Shown here: positions 1-5,116 of the stretch, one piece after another
Layout: the number at the start of each line of letters is the position of its first letter
How positions within the stretch are numbered: the first letter of the stretch is position 1
Source: F23-D06 sp947167635
Lineage (GTDB): Bacteria > Bacteroidota > Bacteroidia > Bacteroidales > WCHB1-69
NCBI GenBank assembly: GCA_947167635.1
Contig: CAMVIT010000104.1
Coordinates: 1-5,116, forward strand
DNA: 5,116 nt
Direction: 5' to 3'
Made by a program: the position numbers and the translations under genes
Notes under the pieces: model-generated
Seen by the model: only the letters and a program-made list of their open reading frames with translations
Databases searched by the model: none
Told to the model about the DNA's origin: nothing

Positions 1-431
1 ACAAGTTCATCCTGAAGGCGATGGCCACGGCCGGACTCTTCGGCAACATCATCCGCACCAACGCTTCCCTGTCCGGAGCGGAAGTGGGCTGTCAGGGCGA
101 GATCGGCTCTGCGTGCGCCATGGCCGCTGCCGCCGCAAACCAGCTCTTCGGCGGCTCACCACAACAGATTGAATACGCCGCCGAGATGGGGCTGGAACAC
201 CACCTCGGGCTTACCTGCGACCCCATCTGCGGCCTCGTGCAGATCCCTTGCATTGAACGCAACGCCTTCGCCGCCCTCCGCGCCCTTGACACCAACCTCT
301 TCGCCATGATGTCCGACGGCAAGCACCTCATCAGCTTCGACAAGGTGGTGAAAACGATGAATCTGACGGGCAAAGACCTGCCCAGCTTGTACAAGGAGAC
401 GGCGATGGGTGGATTGGCAATCGTGGAGTGA
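1..431 (+). CDS. sdaA: L-serine ammonia-lyase (L-serine dehydratase), iron-sulfur type, 3' end only
   Basis: This is the C-terminal 142 residues of an Fe-S L-serine dehydratase, a cytoplasmic enzyme that deaminates L-serine to pyruvate and ammonia. The 5' end lies outside the window; the reading phase begins at base 3. Family signatures are GAEVGCQGEIGSACAMAAA and LTCDPICGLVQIPCIERN. Three cysteines, with codons at 90, 216 and 249, are spaced 42 and 11 residues apart. That equals the spacing of the 4Fe-4S cluster cysteines I recall for the Legionella pneumophila enzyme (C343, C385, C396). A fourth cysteine (codon 228) lies between the last two. The protein ends GGLAIVE and is followed directly by TGA, so it lacks the C-terminal cysteine that caps the cluster in the Legionella enzyme. 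The gene is probably the end of its own transcription unit, since a promoter for the next gene lies just downstream. No clear terminator hairpin follows. Family assignment is very secure; single-chain versus split alpha subunit cannot be decided here. Confidence 0.95.
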   Translation, partial: KFILKAMATAGLFGNIIRTNASLSGAEVGCQGEIGSACAMAAAAANQLFGGSPQQIEYAAEMGLEHHLGLTCDPICGLVQIPCIERNAFAALRALDTNLFAMMSDGKHLISFDKVVKTMNLTGKDLPSLYKETAMGGLAIVE

Positions 432-487
432 GACATAGCGTTTCCATTTTAACGGCTAACAGCTAATGTCTAATAGCAAAAAAAACG

Positions 488-495
488 TATTTTTG
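488..495 (+). promoter_or_regulatory. Bacteroidota-type -7 box (TAnnTTTG) for kdsA
   Basis: TATTTTTG is a perfect match to the Bacteroidota primary-sigma -7 consensus TAnnTTTG. It follows a run of eight A residues and sits 18 bases before the kdsA ATG at 514. Transcription would be expected to start roughly at 500-503, giving a very short leader. No convincing -33 TTG is visible at the usual distance. Its position also argues against the upstream in-frame ATG at 466, which would lie ahead of the transcript start. Confidence 0.7.
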
Positions 496-513
496 CACCT
501 CAAATCTATCAAG

Positions 514-1332
514 ATGACAAAAGATATTCGCAAGATACTGGCTGCCGACAACGGCAACTTCTTCCTCATTGCAGGCCCCTGTGTAGTGGAGGGCGAAGAT
601 ATTACCCTTCGCATCGCCCGTGAAATCAAGGCTATTTGCTCCGAGCTGGAGATCCCCTTCCTCTTCAAGGCCTCCTACAAGAAAGCCAACCGTTCCTCGC
701 TGCACTCCTTCACCGGCATCGGCAACGAGGAGGCACTGGCTGTGCTGCACAAGGTAAAAGAGACGCTTGACGTACCCATTGTCACCGACATACACACGGA
801 TCCCGAAGCGGCGTGGGCCGCCGAGGTGGCCGACGTGCTGCAGATACCGGCGTTCCTGTGCCGCCAGACCGACCTTTTGGTGGCCGCCGCCCAAACGGGC
901 AAGTTCATCAACATCAAGAAGGGACAGTTCCTCTCCCCGGAAGCGATGCGCTTCGCGGTGGAGAAGGTGCGCGACGCCGGCAATAAAGACGTGATGATCA
1001 CCGAACGCGGCACCTCTTTTGGCTATCAGGACTTGATTGTCGATTTCCGAGGCGTCAAAGCGCTGAAGGAGAACCATTGCCCCGTGGTACTCGACTGCAC
1101 CCATTCGCTGCAGCAGCCCAACCAGCCCGCGGGCGTGACCGGCGGACGCCCCGACCTCATCGAGACCATCGCCAAGGCCGGTGTGGCTGTCGGCTTCGAC
1201 GGCCTCTTTATGGAAACGCATCCCGACCCAACGCAAGCCCTGTCTGATGGCGCCAACATGCTCCCCTTAAAGCAACTAAAACCCCTTCTCCAAAAATTAA
1301 TCAAGATCAGAAAAGCTGTTTATGAAAAATAG
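514..1332 (+). CDS. kdsA: 3-deoxy-D-manno-octulosonate 8-phosphate synthase (Kdo-8-P synthase), metal-dependent class
   Basis: Cytoplasmic aldolase-type enzyme that condenses phosphoenolpyruvate with D-arabinose 5-phosphate to give Kdo-8-phosphate, a precursor of the Kdo that links lipid A to the LPS core. The 272 residues are close to the usual family length of about 280. Diagnostic blocks are IAGPCVVEGED (19-29), KANRSS (57-62), TDIHTDPEA (91-99), PAFLCRQTDLL (112-122), NIKKGQF (133-139), ITERGTSFGY (162-171), DCTHSLQQP (194-202) and GLFMETHPDP (230-239). Cys23, His197, Glu234 and Asp245 occupy the positions of the four metal ligands of the Aquifex-type enzyme; metal-independent enzymes such as that of E. 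coli have Asn in place of the cysteine. I chose ATG 514 because the earlier in-frame ATG at 466 adds 16 residues without family similarity and lies upstream of the promoter -7 box. The stop codon overlaps the start of the next gene, suggesting translational coupling. Confidence 0.97.
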   Translation: MTKDIRKILAADNGNFFLIAGPCVVEGEDITLRIAREIKAICSELEIPFLFKASYKKANRSSLHSFTGIGNEEALAVLHKVKETLDVPIVTDIHTDPEAAWAAEVADVLQIPAFLCRQTDLLVAAAQTGKFINIKKGQFLSPEAMRFAVEKVRDAGNKDVMITERGTSFGYQDLIVDFRGVKALKENHCPVVLDCTHSLQQPNQPAGVTGGRPDLIETIAKAGVAVGFDGLFMETHPDPTQALSDGANMLPLKQLKPLLQKLIKIRKAVYEK

Positions 1333-3373
1333 TCGTATCCACCAGATCATCCTCTTGACGCTTATCGTCCTCTTTTATTGCAACACACTTTCACTCGACT
1401 TCGCGCTTGACGACCGCATGGTCGTCATGGAGAACGAATTCGCCCTTGACGGAAGTTGGGACGGTGTCAGGAGCATCTTCACAGAGGACACATTCACCGG
1501 CTATTTCGGCAACGACAAGTCTGTCGTGGTTGGCGGCCGTTACCGTCCCATGTCCCAACTCTCCTTCATGCTCGAGGCCACACTCTTCGGCAAGAAAATC
1601 AAGGAAAAGATCGGCGATGTCCACGATTTCGACAACCTCCATGACCCATCCCACGAGGAATATTTCAAGGGGTCATTTCTGTCCTTCTTTTGCCATCTGA
1701 TGAACATGGTTTATTACATCTTGCTTTGTCTGCTGGTGTATGACGTGCTCCGAAAACTGTTCCGCAAATACCAAGGCGACAAATGGTTCCAGTCGTTAGC
1801 CTTCTTGGCGGCGGTGCTATTCGCGCTGCATCCGATCCATACCGAGGCTGTGGCCAACGTCAAGGGTCGCGACGAAATTTTCGCCATGCTCGGCGCGACA
1901 GCAGCACTCTGGTGCAGTCTCCAATACGTGGATACCCGCAAATGGTGGTATCTTGTGCTCAGCCTGCTGGCCATCACCTTCGGTCTCTTTTCCAAGGAGA
2001 ACGCCATCACATACTTGGCCGTGGTGCCCTTGTCACTCTATTTTTATCAGAACGAGCACAAGAAAAAAACCGACTACCTCACCACCCTACTGCCGATCGT
2101 CGTTGGCAGCATATTCTTTGTGTGGGTGCGCAGCCGAGCATTAGGCGGTTTAATGCCCGAGGACTCCACCCAAAACATCCTGAACAACCCCTTTATACAC
2201 TCCACAAAAGCGCAGGAAATAGCCACCGTGCTCATCACATGGGGCATGTATTTCAAGCTCCTCTTCTTCCCGCACCCGCTCACGCACGACTACTATCCGC
2301 ACCAGATTGCCATCACCGACTTCTCCAACCCCTTGGTTTGGGTCATCTTGGCCGGCTGTGTCGCGCTGGTGGTGTATGCCCTTCTCAACCTCAAGAAGAA
2401 ATCTGTCGTTTCATACGGCATCCTCTTCTTTGTCATCACCTTCTCCATCACTTCCAACCTCCTCTTCAACGTAGGCACGTTCATGAACGAACGTTTCGTC
2501 TTCATGGCATCCTTGGGATTCACACTTATTGTCGGCTACTGGATCTACTTGTTGTCCGTGGCCAAGAGCGTCTCGATGCAAAAGCTCTCCATCGGCATCA
2601 TAGCAGTCGTCGGGCTGCTTTTCGGCATCAAGACATTCACCCGCAATTTTGTGTGGGACAATGACTTTTCACTCTTTCTAACCGACGTGAAGACCTCTCA
2701 CGAGAGCATTAAGTGCAACATCTCCGCCGGCGGCAGCAAACTGCAAATATGGAAAAAAAGCCACAAAGAACGCGACAAAGTGGAGGCCTACCGATATTTG
2801 GAAAAGGCGCTCAAACTGGACGACCATGCCCTCAACGCCTACCTGCTGCTCGGCGAGCTGATGTACCTCGACAACAACAAGGCCGGGGCATACCAGGCCT
2901 ATCGCAACGCCACGCTGATCGACCCGAACAACAAACTGGCGCAGGACAACCTCGCCTTGATGGTCGCCGTCACCGAAGACGACTTCCTGAAGCCCATCAC
3001 GGCTTTGCTGGACGAAGGCATCGCCTTGCAAGATCCCAACAAGATCCAGGAGGCATATCGACAAATAGACGATTACCTCAAGGAACATCCTGAAAGTCTG
3101 ATTGCCCTCAACGTCAAGGGCAACGTGCTCGGACGCGGCATGAACCGTCTTGACGAGGCCATCGCCATCTACGAGCAAGTCATCGCCAAGGACCCCACAT
3201 TCGCCAGCGCATACGAGAACATGGGGATTGCATACGCCATCAAAGGCGAGTTCGACCGAGCCGAACAACTGTTCAAAAAAGCGCTCGAATTCGCCCCTGA
3301 CAACCAGAACATCCTCTTCAACCTTGAAAGTCTGCAAAAAGACAGGGCCATGCGATCGAAAGCCGGACAATAA
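1322..3373 (+). CDS. Polytopic membrane protein with GT-C/TMTC-like glycosyltransferase half and C-terminal TPR repeats
   Basis: A 683-residue protein. The N-terminal ~440 residues contain about 10-12 hydrophobic segments (for example 8-25, 118-140, 158-172, 208-223, 252-270, 338-357, 363-383, 392-413, 422-440). The C-terminal part carries TPR units, clearest at about 488-550 and 585-675 (AENMG-like YENMGIAYAIKGEFDRAEQ). Features resembling the TMTC/protein O-mannosyltransferase group are an acidic pair in the first predicted extracytoplasmic loop (LDFALDDR, Asp30-Asp31), YRPMS (74-78), HPIHTEAVANVKGRDE (170-185), SKEN (224-227), a PHPLTHDYYPHQ stretch similar to the DUF1736 region, and NERFVFMASLGF (389-400). 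In that family the acidic pair is proposed as catalytic and the donor is a lipid-linked sugar. The inferred role is transfer of a sugar to an envelope protein or glycan with the TPRs as binding scaffold; substrate is unknown. Its start overlaps the kdsA end by 11 bases, so the two are very likely one operon. It could instead be a non-catalytic TPR membrane protein. Confidence 0.85.
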   Translation: MKNSRIHQIILLTLIVLFYCNTLSLDFALDDRMVVMENEFALDGSWDGVRSIFTEDTFTGYFGNDKSVVVGGRYRPMSQLSFMLEATLFGKKIKEKIGDVHDFDNLHDPSHEEYFKGSFLSFFCHLMNMVYYILLCLLVYDVLRKLFRKYQGDKWFQSLAFLAAVLFALHPIHTEAVANVKGRDEIFAMLGATAALWCSLQYVDTRKWWYLVLSLLAITFGLFSKENAITYLAVVPLSLYFYQNEHKKKTDYLTTLLPIVVGSIFFVWVRSRALGGLMPEDSTQNILNNPFIHSTKAQEIATVLITWGMYFKLLFFPHPLTHDYYPHQIAITDFSNPLVWVILAGCVALVVYALLNLKKKSVVSYGILFFVITFSITSNLLFNVGTFMNERFVFMASLGFTLIVGYWIYLLSVAKSVSMQKLSIGIIAVVGLLFGIKTFTRNFVWDNDFSLFLTDVKTSHESIKCNISAGGSKLQIWKKSHKERDKVEAYRYLEKALKLDDHALNAYLLLGELMYLDNNKAGAYQAYRNATLIDPNNKLAQDNLALMVAVTEDDFLKPITALLDEGIALQDPNKIQEAYRQIDDYLKEHPESLIALNVKGNVLGRGMNRLDEAIAIYEQVIAKDPTFASAYENMGIAYAIKGEFDRAEQLFKKALEFAPDNQNILFNLESLQKDRAMRSKAGQ

Positions 3374-3377
3374 ACTA

Positions 3378-3397
3378 TTTGAAAAATCTTTTTCAAA
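3378..3397. repeat. Perfect 9-bp inverted repeat, possible operator or weak terminator
   Basis: TTTGAAAAA and TTTTTCAAA flank a 2-base TC centre. The element begins 4 bases after the stop of the TPR membrane protein and ends 27 bases before the next -7 box. The arms are almost pure A/T with one G-C pair each and no U-run follows directly, so it would be a poor intrinsic terminator. Its position, roughly 40-60 bases before the expected transcript start, suits a binding site for a dimeric regulator, but no regulator is identified. Confidence 0.5.
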
Positions 3398-3424
3398 GTC
3401 GGAGCATCGTCAAAATATTTTTTT

Positions 3425-3432
3425 TATTTTTG
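3425..3432 (+). promoter_or_regulatory. Bacteroidota-type -7 box for the DUF4328-like gene
   Basis: TATTTTTG matches the consensus TAnnTTTG exactly and follows a T-rich run. The start codon at 3503 lies 70 bases downstream, giving an A/T-rich leader of about 60-65 bases, which is typical for this phylum. A -33 TTG at normal spacing is not evident. This implies that the downstream gene is transcribed separately from the kdsA operon. Confidence 0.65.
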
Positions 3433-3502
3433 CGACGACTTCAAATTAGGAGAAGTTTGTTTTTATCGTTTTGATTATTAATAACTTAAAATAAACTGTA
3501 AC

Positions 3503-4447
3503 ATGAAGAAGATTACAAACAACACGATGCTGGGCAAGTTGACGATTATCTTGAACGTCGTAGTCCTCATTTTCTTTATCATCGCGATGCTGATGTTGAT
3601 GAAGTTCGACAAGACCAACAATGTGGTCGTTTCCGAGCGCAACGGCTATGAAAAAGCGTACGAAGAGTATGTGATGGCACAACACCCGCTCAAGCAGGAC
3701 AGCGCCGAGGTCGCCTACTATCAGTACAAAGTTGACACTTTGATGCAAAAGACTCCCGCCTCCAAGGACGAGCGCAAGGCCTTGGCGGAGAGCATCGAGA
3801 ACAACAAGCAGATTCTGGCCGAAAAAATCAAATTACGTGACGAGCACATCGCCAAAGTCGAGGAATTGACCGGTTCCTACGCCGCTCTCAAGGCCCATTG
3901 GGATGACGTCAACAATGCCAACGACAAAGCAAAGAAATCCTTCGTGATGATAGCTGTCCTCACCTTGATCATCTTCATCATCAAAACGATCGTGTTGGCA
4001 CATTACGGATACAAAAACTCCAAAAACCTCCACAATGTGGCCAATTGGATGAAAGACGGCATGGCACCATACATGTCATACGTTTCTTGGTTCGTGCCCG
4101 TCTATAACCTCCTCAAGCCAGTCTCCTTTATCAAGGAGATATGGGAAGAGACCGACTATGTACTGGAGAGCAAGAACCTTGTGGCCGGCGACACCGACAA
4201 GGTGGACAACTCCGGTCTCAACCTCGGCATTTGGTGGGGCTTGTTCCTGATCAGCGCCCTTTTGATGAACTTCGTGCTGTACAAGACCTTCTTCGCCGAA
4301 GGCGCCTTCTTCTTGAAGTTCAACCACGGCAGCATCGCCATCGCGGCCATCGTCATCATGATTCTTTGCATGTTGATGGAGACCTACCTCATTGTCACCT
4401 ACAACAAGAAGAACAAACTGATGGCCGACAACGAAGACAAGTTCTAA
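3503..4447 (+). CDS. Membrane protein with DUF4328-like domain and periplasmic or cytoplasmic helical insert
   Basis: A 314-residue protein of unknown function. Hydrophobic segments are visible at about 12-33, 147-170, 240-262 and 277-298, with a further semi-hydrophobic stretch at 190-207. Between the first two, residues 38-145 are highly charged and heptad-like (KDERKALAESIENNKQILAE), predicting a helical hairpin or coiled coil. The motif SWFVPVYNLLKP (195-206) followed by FIKEIWEETD (209-218) closely resembles the hallmark of DUF4328 proteins, in which a W-[FI]-P-x-x-N-L-x-x-P stretch precedes a x-x-E-I-W helix. Family members are poorly characterised, so no biochemical role is offered. 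The ATG at 3503 is preceded by an A-rich sequence without a Shine-Dalgarno motif, as is normal for Bacteroidota. The gene has its own promoter upstream and a strong terminator 20 bases after its stop, so it looks monocistronic. The charged insert after the first membrane segment is unusual for simple DUF4328 proteins as I know them. Confidence 0.85.
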   Translation: MKKITNNTMLGKLTIILNVVVLIFFIIAMLMLMKFDKTNNVVVSERNGYEKAYEEYVMAQHPLKQDSAEVAYYQYKVDTLMQKTPASKDERKALAESIENNKQILAEKIKLRDEHIAKVEELTGSYAALKAHWDDVNNANDKAKKSFVMIAVLTLIIFIIKTIVLAHYGYKNSKNLHNVANWMKDGMAPYMSYVSWFVPVYNLLKPVSFIKEIWEETDYVLESKNLVAGDTDKVDNSGLNLGIWWGLFLISALLMNFVLYKTFFAEGAFFLKFNHGSIAIAAIVIMILCMLMETYLIVTYNKKNKLMADNEDKF

Positions 4448-4467
4448 AAAACGACCATTTCCGATAC

Positions 4468-4499
4468 AAAAAAGCCTTTCTGTCTGGAAGGCTTTTTTT
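4468..4499 (+). terminator. Rho-independent terminator of the DUF4328-like gene
   Basis: AAAAAAGCCTT (4468-4478) pairs perfectly with AAGGCTTTTTT (4488-4498) around a 9-base loop, and the right arm runs into seven T residues. It begins 20 bases after the stop codon at 4445-4447. The A-run at the left makes it potentially bidirectional, but no gene converges on it. Confidence 0.88.
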
Positions 4500-4588
4500 A
4501 TACCACACCACCTAAAGCTCTATCAATGTTATAATTGGATGACAAATATTTTTTTGTCAAACAGATGGCGAGTGAAACAAAAAAAGTG

Positions 4589-4596
4589 TATTTTTG
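4589..4596 (+). promoter_or_regulatory. Bacteroidota-type -7 box for the tRNA pair
   Basis: TATTTTTG matches TAnnTTTG exactly and lies 14 bases before the tRNA-Pro gene, leaving only a few bases of 5' leader to be trimmed by RNase P. Its surroundings (A7, then a short GTG, then the box, then CAACCTCAAAA) are nearly the same as at the kdsA promoter. The -33 region shows only a weak TGG at about the right spacing. Confidence 0.68.
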
Positions 4597-4610
4597 CAAC
4601 CTCAAAACGG

Positions 4611-4686
4611 CGGGGTGTAGCGCAGTTGGTAGCGCGCTACGTTCGGGACGTAGAGGCCGGAAGTTCGAGTCTTCTCACCCCGACCA
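4611..4686 (+). tRNA. tRNA-Pro, anticodon CGG
   Basis: The 76-base gene folds as a complete cloverleaf. The acceptor stem is CGGGGTG (4611-4617) with CACCCCG (4676-4682). The D stem is GCGC/GCGC (4620-4623, 4632-4635). The anticodon stem is CTACG/CGTAG with loop TTCGGGA (4642-4648), and the anticodon CGG at 4644-4646 reads CCG. The T stem is GGAAG/CTTCT with loop TTCGAGT and contains one G-U pair. C1-G72, A73 and G37 are typical of bacterial tRNA-Pro. The 3' CCA is encoded (4684-4686). It is followed after 21 bases by tRNA-Ser and is probably cotranscribed with it. Confidence 0.97.
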
Positions 4687-4707
4687 TTTTATTCAGTATT
4701 TATGCCC

Positions 4708-4794
4708 GGAGAGGTGGGTGAGTGGCTGAAACCAACAGTTTGCTAAACTGTCGTAGGGGAAACCCTACCGCGAGTTCGAATCTCGCTCTCTCCG
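4708..4794 (+). tRNA. tRNA-Ser, anticodon GCT
   Basis: The 87-base gene is a class II tRNA. The acceptor stem is GGAGAGG (4708-4714) with TCTCTCC (4787-4793), including one G-U pair, and the discriminator is G4794. The anticodon stem is ACAGT/ACTGT with loop TTGCTAA, and the anticodon GCT at 4742-4744 reads AGC and AGT. The long variable arm typical of Ser is a 6-bp stem GTAGGG/CCCTAC (4753-4768) closed by a GAAA tetraloop. The T arm is GCGAG-TTCGAAT-CTCGC. The bases after the discriminator are CAA, so CCA is not encoded and must be added by the CCA-adding enzyme, unlike in the neighbouring tRNA-Pro. Confidence 0.97.
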
Positions 4795-4795
4795 C

Positions 4796-4836
4796 AAACC
4801 AATAGGGACGATGCACGCATCGTCCCTATTGGTTTT
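4796..4836 (+). terminator. Perfect 19-bp inverted repeat after the tRNAs: probable terminator or dispersed palindrome
   Basis: The left arm at 4796-4814 (AAACCAATAGGGACGATGC) is exactly complementary to the right arm at 4817-4835, with only two bases (AC) between them. The right arm ends in TTTT (4833-4836). It starts one base after the tRNA-Ser discriminator, so it is well placed to end the tRNA transcript. The U-run is short, and the core AGGGACGATGC/GCATCGTCCCT looks like the palindromic intergenic elements repeated in some genomes, so a REP-like identity is an alternative. Confidence 0.7.
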
Positions 4837-4839
4837 AAT

Positions 4840-4851
4840 AACCGGCCGGTT
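4840..4851. repeat. 12-bp perfect palindrome AACCGGCCGGTT
   Basis: A short GC-rich palindrome in an otherwise A/T-rich spacer, beginning four bases after the T-run of the preceding hairpin. It could be part of the same repeated element, a protein-binding site or chance. Nothing else is recognisable between it and the next promoter. Confidence 0.35.
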
Positions 4852-4948
4852 TATAGCAGGACGTTATCCTTCGGATTCAATGGACAATTAACATTATGTG
4901 ATACACGAAGACGAAACAATAGCAGCCAACTGTTTCAAGAAATATTTG

Positions 4949-4956
4949 TAACTTTG
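4949..4956 (+). promoter_or_regulatory. Bacteroidota-type -7 box for the secreted-protein gene
   Basis: TAACTTTG matches TAnnTTTG exactly and ends 23 bases before the ATG at 4980. Transcription would start near 4961-4964 with a leader of about 15-20 bases. No convincing -33 TTG is seen at the usual spacing. Confidence 0.6.
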
Positions 4957-4979
4957 CATTTCCAAAAAACCGTTGCAAT

Positions 4980-5116
4980 ATGAAAAAGATCATACTCTTT
5001 GCCGCATCCCTGATGTCGCTGTGTGCATGGGCGCAGCCTGCAGGACATTTCGTCTCCCCGATGTCGCCGCGCCATGCGATGCCCTTTTCCGGCGTGAAGA
5101 ATGATTATCAGTGGAA
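4980..5116 (+). CDS. N-terminal fragment of a secreted protein with Sec signal peptide, function unknown
   Basis: The gene runs off the window after 45 codons plus two bases. The start is typical of an exported Bacteroidota protein: MKK, a hydrophobic core IILFAASLMSLCAWA and a likely signal peptidase I site after Ala18 (AWA then Gln19). Cys15 is not in a good lipobox (the preceding residue is Leu rather than Gly or Ala), so a lipoprotein is less likely. The visible mature part (QPAGHFVSPMSPRHAMPFSG) matches no family that I recognise. A -7 box lies just upstream, so this begins a new transcription unit after the tRNA pair. Confidence 0.85.
   Translation, partial: MKKIILFAASLMSLCAWAQPAGHFVSPMSPRHAMPFSGVKNDYQW

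Noticed and set aside
429..452. Selenocysteine readthrough of the sdaA TGA
   Set aside because: Only six further codons follow before TAA, they are not family-like, and no convincing SECIS hairpin is visible just downstream.
466..513. 16-residue N-terminal extension of kdsA from ATG 466
   Set aside because: It contains the perfect -7 box at 488-495 and does not resemble the KdsA N-terminus; ATG 514 gives the expected start.
463..1236. Long open frame on the minus strand (257 codons) opposite kdsA
   Set aside because: It is antisense to an unmistakable kdsA, has no recognisable domain, and arises from the codon bias of the GC-rich coding strand.
1783..2664. Long open frame (293 codons) in another + frame inside the TPR membrane protein
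   Set aside because: Its translation is rich in Arg, His, Pro and Gly with no domain, while the 683-residue frame has coherent membrane segments, family motifs and TPRs.
2678..3370. Minus-strand open frame opposite the TPR region
   Set aside because: It mirrors the repeated TPR codons and shows no start context, motif or promoter of its own.
4535..4729. Short open frames across the tRNA-Pro gene
   Set aside because: They overlap a perfect tRNA cloverleaf; the translated AQLVARYVRD-like text is a known artefact of tRNA sequence.
1..5116. CRISPR array, insertion sequence, phage or defence system
   Set aside because: No regularly spaced repeats, transposase, integrase, nuclease or toxin-antitoxin features were seen on either strand.

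Overview
The window looks like chromosomal DNA from a member of the Bacteroidota, most likely Bacteroidales-like. Four places carry the -7 box typical of that phylum (TAnnTTTG). Start codons lie in A/T-rich leaders without clear Shine-Dalgarno sequences. The genes present (iron-sulfur L-serine dehydratase, metal-type KdsA, a TPR/GT-C membrane protein, a DUF4328-like protein) fit a Gram-negative anaerobe whose lipopolysaccharide contains Kdo. Coding regions are fairly GC-rich and intergenic regions are A/T-rich. Genus cannot be fixed from this sequence.

Layout: all genes are on the + strand. Positions 1-431 hold the 3' end of an L-serine ammonia-lyase (sdaA type). A short spacer with a promoter leads to kdsA (514-1332), which makes Kdo-8-phosphate for the LPS inner core. 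kdsA overlaps by 11 bases a 683-residue polytopic membrane protein (1322-3373) that resembles the TMTC/protein O-mannosyltransferase group: a GT-C-like membrane half followed by TPR repeats. A 129-base spacer with a perfect palindrome and a promoter precedes a 314-residue membrane protein with a DUF4328-like motif (3503-4447), closed by a strong intrinsic terminator (4468-4499).

Next come two tRNA genes, tRNA-Pro(CGG) with encoded CCA and tRNA-Ser(GCT) without it, preceded by their own promoter and followed by a perfect 19-bp inverted repeat that may be the terminator or a dispersed palindromic element. The window ends in the first 45 codons of a secreted protein with a clear Sec signal peptide and its own promoter.

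kdsA and the overlapping membrane protein are probably cotranscribed and translationally coupled, joining LPS core sugar synthesis to a putative envelope glycosyltransferase. The other genes appear to be separate transcription units. I see no mobile element, CRISPR array or defence island. The least-characterised content is the TMTC-like protein, the DUF4328-like protein, and the palindromes at 3378-3397 and 4796-4835.
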